A stretch of DNA of 64,000 bases, from NCBI RefSeq assembly GCF_963678425.1, contig NZ_OY782855.1, positions 1,364,001 to 1,428,000 of the forward strand, written 5' to 3'. Position numbers and translations under genes: made by a program. Positions 8,829 through 18,244 of the stretch are shown here, piece by piece (within the stretch, counting starts at the first letter, position 1; each line of letters begins with the position of its first letter). The notes beneath the pieces are model-generated. The model was not told the origin of the DNA. It worked only from the letters and a program-made list of their open reading frames with translations, and did no database searches. The stretch comes from an uncultured Bacteroides sp. Its GTDB lineage: Bacteria; Bacteroidota; Bacteroidia; Bacteroidales; Bacteroidaceae.

Positions 8829-10289
8829 TCAGAAAGAATATCTCAATCCAAAGCGGACTTCGAAAGTTCGGTAAAAGACATTTTTTCTATAATAAGCATA
8901 ATATGTATTCCGCAAATAATAATATAAGCCTGCGGTCATCAATAAATTGGGGCTCAGGTTAATTCCCATCTTTGGATTAATAACGGTAAGCCAGGCACTT
9001 CCTTTATCTCCCTGAACATTAAGATACAGCGAATCAATTCCCGCAATATTTTTATTCTCGTATCCTACCCATGTAAATATACGGTAATGCTGCAAATTCA
9101 ATTCAAAATTTCCATATTTACCAAACCCTATGGAAGTACAGTTTTTTATGCTATATCCGCTTCCCATATTATAGTTGCGATCAATCCATTTATAATAATC
9201 CGTAAGACTTCCTCCCAGCAGAATGCCATTTAAAAAAGAACTTTGTCTTATATTCACCTTGTTCGTAGTAGGGAACTGGTAAATCATTCCCAAACCAAAA
9301 GCCACCGCCTCAGATATTTTAAACGGGATATTCTTTGAACCGTCAACCAGCAGTCCCGAGTCATAAAAATCAAAATGTTGAAAAAGTCCGATAAACATTT
9401 TATGTTCCGGTATAGGTTCTAAGTATTTCCCATATAACTTCGCTAAAAGATTTATGGAACCAATAACAGGCTGATTTCCACCTAAATTAAAAACAGAATT
9501 TAGACTAAAGTAATCAAAAGGATAATGAGTATTTTCCTTCAAGGGGTCTCCATAGAGTACATCAAATTCTAAATAAGGGCTGTTACTGTTTCTGAAAAGA
9601 TGGTTATCGTCAACCATATAACGGTTGCCTATTGCTGCAGAGAACTTAACCGGATACTTATTATAATCATGATACATGTTATATTTATGTCTTACTTTCC
9701 ATGCATCCCCTGTAAACAGCCGGTTAATTCCTCTTACAGGAGAAACCAGGGTTCCCACAAACTCACGGAAGAAACGGTTTACCCCCTGTTTGGAATCATC
9801 GAGTATCAAAGACGAAAGACGGTAGCTCACTTCTCCAAGGGCAACACCTGCAATAGAAGTACTAAGCAAATCATTAATAGCAGGAGGTTCAGCTTCCCCA
9901 CATATTTCCCACATCATACTTCCAGCAATGGAATAAGGAACAGATCCCCAGAAATTCAGTCCATTAGCTCGGGCAGAACTAAAGTAAAGACTACCGTTAT
10001 AAGGATGAGCTAGCAGATTCGTAGAAAAATTATCATTATCCCAAACTAAACCATTATTGATGTTCCTGCGAATACTTCGTAAACTGATCTTAGCAAATTT
10101 CTCATTCATCGCATAACAGTCGAAAGCCCAGACTCCAATATTTAACCCGATAGATTGAAAGGCAGCCCGCCAAGGACGTTTTATCATTCGTGAAGAGTCA
10201 TTGTAAGCAAACAAAGAATCTGTTTGCTGAGCATAAATGTTCCCTATCGCTAATAAAAGGGAAATCAGATATATTGATAACCTTTTCAT
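8829..10289 (-). CDS. DUF3943-type protein, paralogue A
   Basis: A 486-aa exported protein with signal peptide MKRLSIYLISLLLAIGNIYA. The N-terminal region (PWRAAFQSIGLNIGVWAFD, then WDNDNFSTNLLAHPYNGSLYF) matches what I recall of DUF3943, an uncharacterised Bacteroidetes domain. The C-terminal half is beta-rich, with aromatic alternation and a terminal Phe (LGLRYSF-like end) suggesting an outer-membrane beta-barrel. It is the last of three tandem homologues, all about 486-488 aa. By eye it resembles paralogue C (12058) more than B (10387). Function unknown; outer-membrane location is inferred. Confidence 0.78.
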   Translation of the reverse strand: MKRLSIYLISLLLAIGNIYAQQTDSLFAYNDSSRMIKRPWRAAFQSIGLNIGVWAFDCYAMNEKFAKISLRSIRRNINNGLVWDNDNFSTNLLAHPYNGSLYFSSARANGLNFWGSVPYSIAGSMMWEICGEAEPPAINDLLSTSIAGVALGEVSYRLSSLILDDSKQGVNRFFREFVGTLVSPVRGINRLFTGDAWKVRHKYNMYHDYNKYPVKFSAAIGNRYMVDDNHLFRNSNSPYLEFDVLYGDPLKENTHYPFDYFSLNSVFNLGGNQPVIGSINLLAKLYGKYLEPIPEHKMFIGLFQHFDFYDSGLLVDGSKNIPFKISEAVAFGLGMIYQFPTTNKVNIRQSSFLNGILLGGSLTDYYKWIDRNYNMGSGYSIKNCTSIGFGKYGNFELNLQHYRIFTWVGYENKNIAGIDSLYLNVQGDKGSAWLTVINPKMGINLSPNLLMTAGLYYYLRNTYYAYYRKNVFYRTFEVRFGLRYSF

Positions 10290-10386
10290 CTTTAAAATGG
10301 GAATTAGTTTAGTTATGATAAGGTATTCATATCAATAACAAACATGTTCAAATAAGAGTTCCGGATTTATTTAAGTTTACTATTTT

Positions 10387-11847
10387 TCAAAAAGAATATC
10401 CCAATCCCAAACGGACTTCGGAAGTACGTGAAAAGACATCTTCATAGTGAGCATAATGCGTGTTCCGCAAATAATAATACAAACCAGCATTCAATATTAT
10501 GTTTGAACCAAGATTTAAACTCATTCTGGAATTAAGAATGGTAAAACTCACATTTCCTTTATCACCTTGTGTATTTAAATACAAATAAGCAGAACTGGTA
10601 TTCTCAAAATCATTTTCTTTATATCCTTTCCAGGTAAAGATCCTGAAATGATGCACATTCAATTCTAAATTTCCATATTTCCCAAAATTAACAGTAGAAT
10701 TGCTTTTTATGCTATACCCGCTTCCCATGTTATAATCACGCCCCAGATTATAATGATCTGTCAGACATGCTCCGAGAAGAATACCATTTAAATAAACATG
10801 TTGTTGAATATTCACTGTCTTCGCAACAGGTAGCTGATAGATTATCCCTAATCCCAATGCAGCCGGTTCGGATATTTTAAATGGTGTATTCTTAGATCCG
10901 TTGATACTTAATCTTGAATCATAATAATCAAAGTGCTGAAAGAATCCAATGAGTACTTTATTTCCGGGAAAAGGTTCCAGATACTTACCCAGCAACTTTG
11001 CGGTAAGACTTAAAGAACCTACAAACGGCTGACTACCATCCAGATTCAAGACCGAAATAAACTTAAAGTAGTCAAAAGGCTTGCTCATGCCATCTTGCAA
11101 AATATCTCCATAGATTAGATAAAATTCCATATACGGACTGTTGCCTTCTTTAAATAGGCTGTTGCCATATGCCATGTAACGATCGCCGACAGTTGCAACA
11201 AATTTAATCGGTAGCTTTTCATTATTATGACGTTCATAATATTTATGACTCACTTTCCATGCATCACCGGTAATTAAACGGTTGAATCCCCTTGCGGGAG
11301 AAATCACTGTTCCCAGAAACTCACGAAAAAAACGACTTGCCCCCCGTTTGGAATTATCAAGTACCAAAGATGAAAGGCGATAGGAGACTTCTCCTAAAGC
11401 TATACCTCCAAAGGAAGTAGTAAAAAGATCATTGATTGATGGAGGAGTTGTTTCCGCGCAGATCTCCCATGCCAGACTTCCAATAAAGGGATAAGGAGCT
11501 GATTCCCAGAATGTGAGTCCATTGCTGCGCGCGATACTATAATTAAGACTCCCGTGGTAAGGATGAAGTAGCATATTGGAAGTGAATAAATCATTATCCC
11601 AAAGGAATCCTCTTTTGATATTATCACCAATTCTGTGGAAACTGATCTTTGCATATTCAGCTTTATCCACGAAACGGTTATATGCCCAAACACCGGCATT
11701 CAGTCCAAGAGCATGAAAAGCAGCTCGCCACGGATGCTTTATTGCCTGGGAAGAATCATTAAAAACGGACAAAGAATCTATCTGCTGAGCACTGATATTG
11801 CCCATCGTTACTAAAAGAAAGATTATATATACCGATGCTCTTTTCAT
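10387..11847 (-). CDS. DUF3943-type protein, paralogue B
   Basis: A 486-aa homologue of the flanking genes, with signal peptide MKRASVYIIFLLVTMGNISA and the same conserved blocks: PWRAAFHALGLNAGVWAYN, WDNDLFTSNMLLHPYHGSL, a GDAWKVSHKYYERH region, FQHFDYYDSRL and the terminal RLGLGYSF. It is the most divergent of the three by eye. Immediately upstream (11851-11979) is the relic of an LA_2272-type gene, so this copy once had the same partner arrangement as paralogue C. The terminal Phe and strand-like pattern suggest an outer-membrane barrel; function unknown. Confidence 0.78.
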   Translation of the reverse strand: MKRASVYIIFLLVTMGNISAQQIDSLSVFNDSSQAIKHPWRAAFHALGLNAGVWAYNRFVDKAEYAKISFHRIGDNIKRGFLWDNDLFTSNMLLHPYHGSLNYSIARSNGLTFWESAPYPFIGSLAWEICAETTPPSINDLFTTSFGGIALGEVSYRLSSLVLDNSKRGASRFFREFLGTVISPARGFNRLITGDAWKVSHKYYERHNNEKLPIKFVATVGDRYMAYGNSLFKEGNSPYMEFYLIYGDILQDGMSKPFDYFKFISVLNLDGSQPFVGSLSLTAKLLGKYLEPFPGNKVLIGFFQHFDYYDSRLSINGSKNTPFKISEPAALGLGIIYQLPVAKTVNIQQHVYLNGILLGACLTDHYNLGRDYNMGSGYSIKSNSTVNFGKYGNLELNVHHFRIFTWKGYKENDFENTSSAYLYLNTQGDKGNVSFTILNSRMSLNLGSNIILNAGLYYYLRNTHYAHYEDVFSRTSEVRLGLGYSF

Positions 11848-11850
11848 ATT

Positions 11851-11979
11851 AACGAATTATCGCCTCCAAAAGCCATCAACTGAATCCGAGTATGAGGATT
11901 GATATTCACCACCTCAATCTAGACTGTAGAAATATCTTTACTGAGATTAATAAATTCCACCTGAGATCTGTAAACTTTG
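11851..11979 (-). pseudogene. Relic of an LA_2272-type surface-repeat gene
   Basis: Read on the minus strand, this intergenic stretch translates to segments such as FINLSKDIST and NINPHTRIQLMAFGGD. These align without gaps to IINHSKDTSA and NVNPKTRIQFLSYGGN of the intact gene at 13534-14676. The matching frame is broken by an in-frame TAG at 11919-11921. Both flanks of the ancestral gene are missing. The relic sits directly before paralogue B exactly as the intact gene sits before paralogue C, which shows that a two-gene module was duplicated and one partner decayed. Confidence 0.8.
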
Positions 11980-12057
11980 CCTATTTAAGACCTTGTTTCA
12001 TAGCAAATAACAAATGATCTCAATAAAGAGTTCTGGTTTTCTGTAAATTCATATTTA

Positions 12058-13524
12058 TCAGAAAGAGTATCTCAAGCCTAAACGGGTTTCGAATGTCTCG
12101 TAAGAGACATCTTCATATTTGTAGTAACTATACTTTGAATGACGTAAATAATAATAGAGCCCAAAGTTTATCTTTATTCTGGAATTAAGATTTACATTCA
12201 TCATTGGATTAATGATAGTAAGCTGTACATTTCCTTTATCTCCCTGAGCATTGAGATACAACGGATCAATATTTTCCAGGTCCTTTCCTTCATATCCTTT
12301 CCAGGTAAATATACGGTAATGCTGCAAACTTAATTCAAAATTACCATACTTGGCAAAGTCTATATAAGTGTTGCTTTTTATGCTATACCCACTTCCCATG
12401 TTGTAATTGCGATCAATATTATTATAATAATCCGTGAGACTACCTCCCAGTAAAATGGCATTCAGATAAGAACTTTGACGAATGTTTACTCTCTTGTTTT
12501 TAGCCGGGAACTGATAAATCATTCCCAGACCAAAAGCTGCCGCTTCGGATATTTTATATGGAATGTTTTTTGATCCGGAAATCACTGATTCAGAATCATA
12601 GAAATCAAAATGCTGGAAAATACCAATAAGCATTTTATGCCCCGGTACTGGTTCCAGATACTTGCCAAACAGCTTGGCAGCAAGATTAACAGAACCTATC
12701 AGCGGTTGAGTACCTATGGTATTAAAGGTTGAACTAAAATTGAAGTAATCAAAAGGCAAATTCGTAGTTTCCTTCAAGGGATCTCCGTAGATCACATTAA
12801 ACTCTACATACGGACTGTTACTTCCTTTAAAGAAATTATTATCATCAGCCAAATAACGATCTCCTATAGTTGCAGCAAACTTTACGGGAAGTTTCTCATA
12901 ATCATGATGTTTATAATACTGATGTCTTACCTTCCAGGCATCACCTGTAATCAAACGGTTCAATCCTCTTGAGGGACAAATTATTGTTCCCAGAAGTTCA
13001 CGAAAGAAACGTCCTGATCCATACTTTGAATCATCGAGCACCAAAGAAGATAGTCGATGAGTAACCTCTCCCAAAGCAACGCCTCCAATAGATGTGGCAA
13101 TGAAATCGTTAATTGCAGGTGGTTCAATCTCTGCACACATTTCCCACATCAGACTTCCGGCAATAGAGTATGGAGCAGACTCCCAAAAGCTTAGGCCGTT
13201 ACTGCGGGCCGTGTTAAAATAGAGGTTCCCGTGATAGGGATGAGCAAAAAGATTGGTGGAGAACTTATCATTATCCCAAACAAAGCCAGTCTTGATGTTT
13301 TTCCAGATACTATGAAGGCTGATCTTTGCAAAATCGGCATTCATGGCATAACGATCAAATGCCCAGACACCAACATTCAGTCCGGCAGTCTGAAAGGCTG
13401 ATCGCCAAGGTCGTTTGATTGTTTGTGAAGAGTCATTAAAAGCGAATAATGAATCTGCTTGCTGAGCCCGGATGTAGCTTACCATTAGTAAGGACAGGAT
13501 TAAGTATACTGATAGCCTTTTCAT
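12058..13524 (-). CDS. DUF3943-type protein, paralogue C
   Basis: A 488-aa exported homologue with signal peptide MKRLSVYLILSLLMVSYIRA, the DUF3943-like N-terminal block (PWRSAFQTAGLNVGVWAFDRY) and the C-terminal strand-rich part ending RLGLRYSF. It begins only 9 bp after the stop of the LA_2272-type gene (13534), so the two are co-transcribed and may act together at the cell surface. The best preserved module of the cluster. Function unknown. Confidence 0.78.
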   Translation of the reverse strand: MKRLSVYLILSLLMVSYIRAQQADSLFAFNDSSQTIKRPWRSAFQTAGLNVGVWAFDRYAMNADFAKISLHSIWKNIKTGFVWDNDKFSTNLFAHPYHGNLYFNTARSNGLSFWESAPYSIAGSLMWEMCAEIEPPAINDFIATSIGGVALGEVTHRLSSLVLDDSKYGSGRFFRELLGTIICPSRGLNRLITGDAWKVRHQYYKHHDYEKLPVKFAATIGDRYLADDNNFFKGSNSPYVEFNVIYGDPLKETTNLPFDYFNFSSTFNTIGTQPLIGSVNLAAKLFGKYLEPVPGHKMLIGIFQHFDFYDSESVISGSKNIPYKISEAAAFGLGMIYQFPAKNKRVNIRQSSYLNAILLGGSLTDYYNNIDRNYNMGSGYSIKSNTYIDFAKYGNFELSLQHYRIFTWKGYEGKDLENIDPLYLNAQGDKGNVQLTIINPMMNVNLNSRIKINFGLYYYLRHSKYSYYKYEDVSYETFETRLGLRYSF

Positions 13525-13533
13525 AATAACTAA

Positions 13534-14676
13534 CTAGAATAGAACAACACCTAACTCCACTATTGGTTTATTTTCATAAATCCGATTAGCTTTATAGTAC
13601 CGGGTGTGAGCAAATCCACCCGAAGCAAAAATTCCAAACCTGGATAATGGATGATATTCGAGGTTTAACCGAAACTGCAATGAATACATACGTTCTGGAG
13701 TAGTAAGATCCTCGTTGTTAAAGTTCTCTATATGAGAAAAACCGACATCGGAACTAAGAATCAGCTTCTTCATTAAAGGCAATTCAGCTCCTACCCGATA
13801 GAAAAAAGCTCCAGAGAACTTATCATTCAATCCCAGATAATGGGTGCCAATTCCTAAAATGCTATAAGTGTGATGGTTTTTAAACCGGACTCCCAGATTG
13901 ATCTTGGTTGTATTTCCTCCGTAAGACAAGAACTGAATCCTTGTTTTTGGATTTACATTCACCAAACCAATTTTTACCGCAGAAGTATCTTTACTGTGAT
14001 TGATAATTCCCACTTGTACCCCCCGCACTTCTCCTCCACAAAGGTTTAACAATCCCAATTGTACTCCATTTACTCCGCCGGCATAGTTACCCATACTAAT
14101 CTGAATGCCATTTATTGGTTCGGCACAAACATTAACCAAACCACCCAACTGAAGAAGATCAGATGACGATGTCACTATATTTACTCCTGCAGATATCTGC
14201 ACTCCACTGAAGTGAGAACCTGCCATATTTGTTACTCCTGCTAGCTGAACACCTCTGGCATCTCCAATGGCAAAATTGGTTATACCGGAAATCATCACTC
14301 CTCTGGCATGAAGCACATTGGTATTCTGCACTGTGGCAATTTGCAATCCATGCATATGCCCACTCACCACATTGAACATACCTGAAACCTCTATGCCATT
14401 CATATTCCCTTTTACAAACTCTCCCACCCCATTGAGCGTAAAACCGTTAACCCGATGCTCATTGAAATGAGCAAACAAATTTATTCCAACTCCCTTCAGC
14501 TTGTAAGTTTTTGAAGAGAGCCCTAATGTTACATTGGTTGTACTAAGCGAATCATACGGAGATGTGGCTATTGGATTCCAAAGAGAGATATTAAGAAGAT
14601 CTTTTGACTCTCTTTGTGCACAAATCTGGCATAAAGGAATAATTAACAATATCCATGCAATCAATCTTCTTTTCAT
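13534..14676 (-). CDS. LA_2272-type surface repeat-containing protein
   Basis: A 380-aa exported protein (signal peptide MKRRLIAWILLIIPLCQICA). About residues 70-240 consist of tandem repeats of roughly 16-20 residues around G-[VI]-[QM]-[ILV]-[SAG]-G-[VLM]-x-N, for example RGVQLAGVTNM and NGVQLGLLNLC. Such repeats fit a beta-helix or stacked-strand surface. The last third resembles a beta-barrel with strand-like ends and terminal Phe. It matches my memory of the LA_2272/LA_2273 surface-repeat family. It lies 34 bp after the cation transporter gene and 9 bp before DUF3943 paralogue C, so it may be part of one long minus-strand operon. Function unknown. Confidence 0.75.
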   Translation of the reverse strand: MKRRLIAWILLIIPLCQICAQRESKDLLNISLWNPIATSPYDSLSTTNVTLGLSSKTYKLKGVGINLFAHFNEHRVNGFTLNGVGEFVKGNMNGIEVSGMFNVVSGHMHGLQIATVQNTNVLHARGVMISGITNFAIGDARGVQLAGVTNMAGSHFSGVQISAGVNIVTSSSDLLQLGGLVNVCAEPINGIQISMGNYAGGVNGVQLGLLNLCGGEVRGVQVGIINHSKDTSAVKIGLVNVNPKTRIQFLSYGGNTTKINLGVRFKNHHTYSILGIGTHYLGLNDKFSGAFFYRVGAELPLMKKLILSSDVGFSHIENFNNEDLTTPERMYSLQFRLNLEYHPLSRFGIFASGGFAHTRYYKANRIYENKPIVELGVVLF

Positions 14677-14710
14677 ATTGTTTGTAAATAGAAATTAGTA
14701 CAACTCTATT

Positions 14711-15697
14711 TTATTCTTTACGCTCTTCATCACTTTCCGTGATATTTTCCAATGTGAGTTTCAACGGCGCTACAAATAAAGTTTTTCTGTAAGTACAATC
14801 CACCATCTGGCAATGGCTGCAATGCTTTTCCAGACACGGATCAGAGTGTATAGTAACCAGTAAACGATCAGAATACCTGGCTGACAGAATATCTTTCAGT
14901 TCATCACAAGCTTGATGACCATCGGTAATATTATAAAACCAAGGCAATGTTAAGTCACAATCCACAAAAAGATAACTCCCGTATTTAATAACTTTCATAT
15001 TGTGAATATCTACCCATTCAGGCTTTCTGACAGCAGATATCACATCCATCATTTTATGAAGAACCTCCTCATCGGCTTTATCCATCAGATTGGCTGTCGT
15101 TTTGCGAAGAATAAGAATGCCGGTAATCACGATAATTGAGCCAAAAATCATTGCCAATGCACTATCTATCCAGCTTAATCTCGTATAATAAAGCAGAAAA
15201 AGACCTATCACAAGACCAATCGTGGAATAAGTGTCCGATTGCAAATGCTTTCCTCCAGCTACCAATGCTATCGAATCGTATTTCTTTCCCATCCGAACGC
15301 TGTACCATCCCATGACATAGTTGATAAGACCAGCAACAGCTACCACAGCAATACCAATATCCAGTTTACCAATAGTAGCAGGTTCAAAAAGTCGTCTGAT
15401 TCCTTCATAAATAATCATGCCACCAGCTATCATAATAAGCAGACCTTCTATAGAGGCAGAGATTAATTCAATCTTGCCGTGTCCAAAAGGATGCCCTTTG
15501 TCTTTAGGCTTGGCTGCATACCTTAAACTAATAAAGCTAATCAGTCCGGCAATCACATTCACAATACTTTCCATGGCGTCGGTCAGAATTCCAACTGAAT
15601 TGGTAACATAGAAAGCAATAAACTTTCCAATTAGAATGAGCAGAGAAAAAAGAACAATCCAACCTTGAACCTTTTGCTTAATTAAATCTTGTTTCAT
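14711..15697 (-). CDS. Cation diffusion facilitator (CDF) family transporter
   Basis: A 328-aa inner-membrane cation/proton antiporter exporting divalent metals such as Zn or Fe. The CDF signature is clear: DAMESIVNVIAG in helix II and the HPFGHGK loop, with the matching metal-site segment in helix V (DSALAMIFGS). Six hydrophobic helices precede a cytoplasmic C-terminal domain. An unusual Cys/His-rich tail (HSDPCLEKHCSHCQMVDC) near residues 284-301 could form an extra metal-sensing site. It is the first gene of the minus-strand run that continues into the LA_2272/DUF3943 cluster. Confidence 0.92.
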   Translation of the reverse strand: MKQDLIKQKVQGWIVLFSLLILIGKFIAFYVTNSVGILTDAMESIVNVIAGLISFISLRYAAKPKDKGHPFGHGKIELISASIEGLLIMIAGGMIIYEGIRRLFEPATIGKLDIGIAVVAVAGLINYVMGWYSVRMGKKYDSIALVAGGKHLQSDTYSTIGLVIGLFLLYYTRLSWIDSALAMIFGSIIVITGILILRKTTANLMDKADEEVLHKMMDVISAVRKPEWVDIHNMKVIKYGSYLFVDCDLTLPWFYNITDGHQACDELKDILSARYSDRLLVTIHSDPCLEKHCSHCQMVDCTYRKTLFVAPLKLTLENITESDEERKE

Positions 15698-15735
15698 TGA
15701 ATAATTACATAAAAGTATTATTAATAATAGAAAGA

Positions 15736-15743
15736 CAAATATA
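15736..15743 (-). promoter_or_regulatory. -7 box of the CDF transporter operon
   Basis: TATATTTG on the minus strand, about 39 bp before the ATG at 15697. Exact TAnnTTTG match; no -33 TTTG at 19-21 bp. Confidence 0.5.
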
Positions 15744-15797
15744 CTTCTATTTTAATTTCTTATCTAATTTCATGTAAAAAGATTCAGCCATAAAGCC

Positions 15798-16061
15798 TTA
15801 TTTATACTCTGTATGTTTAAGAAGAAAAGCTTTCACGAAAGGGCAAACAGGGATTACTTTCAGATTATTTTCTCGCGCATAATCCATGGCAAATTTTACC
15901 AAGGCAGAAGCAATATCTTTACCCTCCAGTTTTTCAGGCACCCAGGTATGAGTAAATTCTAACCCTCCTTCAACAGACGTATACTCTGTATAAGCAACTT
16001 GTCCACCAACAATTGTTTCAAATCGTGAAGCTTTCTGATTGTGTGTGATTATATATTCCAT
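15798..16061 (-). CDS. Small GNAT-like N-acetyltransferase (YjdJ/NATD1 type)
   Basis: An 87-aa single-domain protein of the reduced GNAT family typified by YjdJ and NATD1. The acetyl-CoA-binding core WVPEKLEGKDIASALVKFAMDYARENNLKVIPVCPFVKAFL is present, including the Cys-Pro-Phe near residue 73. The natural substrate of this group is unknown. Divergent from the sensor kinase gene and preceded by its own TACTTTTG -7 box at 16128-16135 on the minus strand. Confidence 0.88.
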   Translation of the reverse strand: MEYIITHNQKASRFETIVGGQVAYTEYTSVEGGLEFTHTWVPEKLEGKDIASALVKFAMDYARENNLKVIPVCPFVKAFLLKHTEYK

Positions 16062-16127
16062 AATTGTCTGATTTTACGATTTACACAATTAACAATATCA
16101 GATATTATAATGTTTAAGGCTTATTTA

Positions 16128-16135
16128 CAAAAGTA
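16128..16135 (-). promoter_or_regulatory. -7 box of the GNAT gene
   Basis: TACTTTTG on the minus strand, 66 bp before the start at 16061; exact TAnnTTTG match. Confidence 0.4.
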
Positions 16136-16174
16136 TTTTATTGAAACATGGAACAAAATTTGGAATATTATATG

Positions 16175-16182
16175 TAAATTTG
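16175..16182 (+). promoter_or_regulatory. -7 box of the sensor kinase operon
   Basis: TAAATTTG, 26 bp before the ATG at 16209. It matches TAnnTTTG and would give a leader of about 20 nt. Confidence 0.45.
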
Positions 16183-16208
16183 CAAATATTATAAAATAAG
16201 TTTCTATT

Positions 16209-18242
16209 ATGAATACTAAAAATAGGGCAAATATAACTAATATAATAGGTGTTTTTGTCATTCTTATATTTATACCTTTATGTTCATGCAGAAAACAAAC
16301 TTCTGCTAAAATAAAAAATAGTCAGCAAATAGAATCATTTATACAACAGGCTCAAGACTCATCTTACACTAATGTGCCATTATCCAGAGACTTACTAAAA
16401 AAAGCCATGAAGATGGCGCCGGATAGTCTGACATTTTACAGAGCCTACAGTTCCTATACTTTAACATACTCTATCATTAATCAATACGACTCATCTTATA
16501 TCTTCTCACATAAAATTTTAAATTATTGCAAACATCAACCATTATCTCCCGGCATACATGAATTATCGGCTTCATCTAACAATACTATAGGCATCTATTA
16601 TCAGGCAATGAGCCAGCCTGATTCAGCAATTATTTATTTTAAAGAAGCATTAAAACAGTACATTCTTGCAAATAAAAAAGAACGTATTCCAGACATGTAT
16701 ATCAACTTAGGAGACGTATTTGTAAGGAAAGGTAATTATGCTATGGGTGCATACTATTACAGAAAAGCCTTATCAAAAAGTAATTCCTTGCATCTGACAG
16801 ATAAAATGGGATTTCCTATATATTCTGGACTAGGACAGATATACATGGAATTACGTGACTTTGAACTTTCCGACAATTATTTCCGTCTTGCAGAGAAGTT
16901 TTTTAATAGCAGAACATTAGTCGAAAAGTTTATTTACTGTAATAACCGGGGTAATCATTACTATTATAAAGAAGAATATGCGAAAGCACTTCCATGGTTT
17001 AAAAAAGCTCAAAGTCTGGTTTCAAAAGGAGATTATCAGTTCTATCTCAATTTATGCTATTTGAACCTTGGAGATATCTTTTTAAACCTGAACAGACAAG
17101 ATTCGGTTTCATTCTATATAGATAAAAGCTATGCCTACTTCACAACACAACAGAATAAAACCGCACTCTATTATATTGCTACAATCAAAGCCGGGCTTGC
17201 TTTAAAGCAGAACAATATCCCCCTTGCCCAGGAACAACTGGAAGCAACCAAAGACTCTACTGGTATTGAATTAAATATACTATCTATCAGAAATAAGTAT
17301 CTGCAGAAATACTATGCACAAACAAAAAATTTCAAACAAGCATACTATTACCAATCAAAAAACATTGCTATCAACGATTCTGTTCGTTCTGACAAGGTAG
17401 ATAAAAGAATAGCAGAATTAGATCTGCGTTACAAACAAGATACTACATTAATTAATAATAAGTTGGTTATTCAGCAACAAACTTCCCAAATGAAATATCT
17501 GAAACTAATTTCTTTCATCTGGATATTGGTAAGTTTTATTGTTATCATAACATCTGTCTTCATTTATTTCTATATGAAGAGAAAGAAAAATCTGCAATGG
17601 GCAAAATATACTGATCAGGTAACAAAATTAAGAATGGAAAATATCCGAAACAGGATATCACCTCATTTCATATTCAACGTGCTTAATACCGAGATGAACT
17701 CTTTAGAAGAAAATAAACGCAAGAATTTATATACATTAGTAAAACTAATGCGAAAAAATCTTGAAATAACAGAGCACGTTAACATTACTTTATCAGAAGA
17801 ACTGGACTTTGTAAAATCGTATATAGAACTGGAACAAAGAAATCTGGGAGAAGATTTTCATCTTGATTGGGAAATCGACAACAAGATTAGTCTGGACAAC
17901 ACCTCTATTATATCCATGATTATACAGATTCCTGTGGAAAATGCCATTAAACATGCCTTACGTCCAAAACAAGGAAATAAAATTCTGTGCATTCTTGTAA
18001 CCCAGACAGAAGATGGAATAAACATTTTTATCCGGGATAATGGTACTGGATATTTTCCACAACAAATAAGCCAGACCAAAGGCACGGGAACAGGTCTGAA
18101 GGTATTATATCAAACCATTCAGCTTTTAAATATCAAGAATAAAAGCAAGATTCTTTTTTCGATACAGAATATTGACAAGAAAGAAGGTTTAACAGGCACT
18201 GAAGTTAAAATACATATTCCTTATGATTACAAATTTGAATAA
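16209..18242 (+). CDS. TPR-containing sensor histidine kinase (LytS-type kinase core)
   Basis: A 677-aa membrane kinase. An N-terminal hydrophobic segment with a Cys-rich end (PLCSC) is followed by a periplasmic region of tetratricopeptide repeats (about residues 40-400, e.g. YINLGDVFVRKGNYAMGAYYYRKAL). One transmembrane helix lies at about 432-458, then a short linker. The His_kinase domain starts with RISPHFIFNVLN (phospho-acceptor His near 485), and the ATP-binding part has the N-box IPVENAIKHAL near 575 and G-box DNGTGY near 610. This architecture is the Bacteroidetes version of LytS/YpdA kinases. It pairs with the LytTR regulator gene 2 bp downstream. The signal sensed is unknown. Confidence 0.92.
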   Translation: MNTKNRANITNIIGVFVILIFIPLCSCRKQTSAKIKNSQQIESFIQQAQDSSYTNVPLSRDLLKKAMKMAPDSLTFYRAYSSYTLTYSIINQYDSSYIFSHKILNYCKHQPLSPGIHELSASSNNTIGIYYQAMSQPDSAIIYFKEALKQYILANKKERIPDMYINLGDVFVRKGNYAMGAYYYRKALSKSNSLHLTDKMGFPIYSGLGQIYMELRDFELSDNYFRLAEKFFNSRTLVEKFIYCNNRGNHYYYKEEYAKALPWFKKAQSLVSKGDYQFYLNLCYLNLGDIFLNLNRQDSVSFYIDKSYAYFTTQQNKTALYYIATIKAGLALKQNNIPLAQEQLEATKDSTGIELNILSIRNKYLQKYYAQTKNFKQAYYYQSKNIAINDSVRSDKVDKRIAELDLRYKQDTTLINNKLVIQQQTSQMKYLKLISFIWILVSFIVIITSVFIYFYMKRKKNLQWAKYTDQVTKLRMENIRNRISPHFIFNVLNTEMNSLEENKRKNLYTLVKLMRKNLEITEHVNITLSEELDFVKSYIELEQRNLGEDFHLDWEIDNKISLDNTSIISMIIQIPVENAIKHALRPKQGNKILCILVTQTEDGINIFIRDNGTGYFPQQISQTKGTGTGLKVLYQTIQLLNIKNKSKILFSIQNIDKKEGLTGTEVKIHIPYDYKFE

Positions 18243-18244
18243 CT

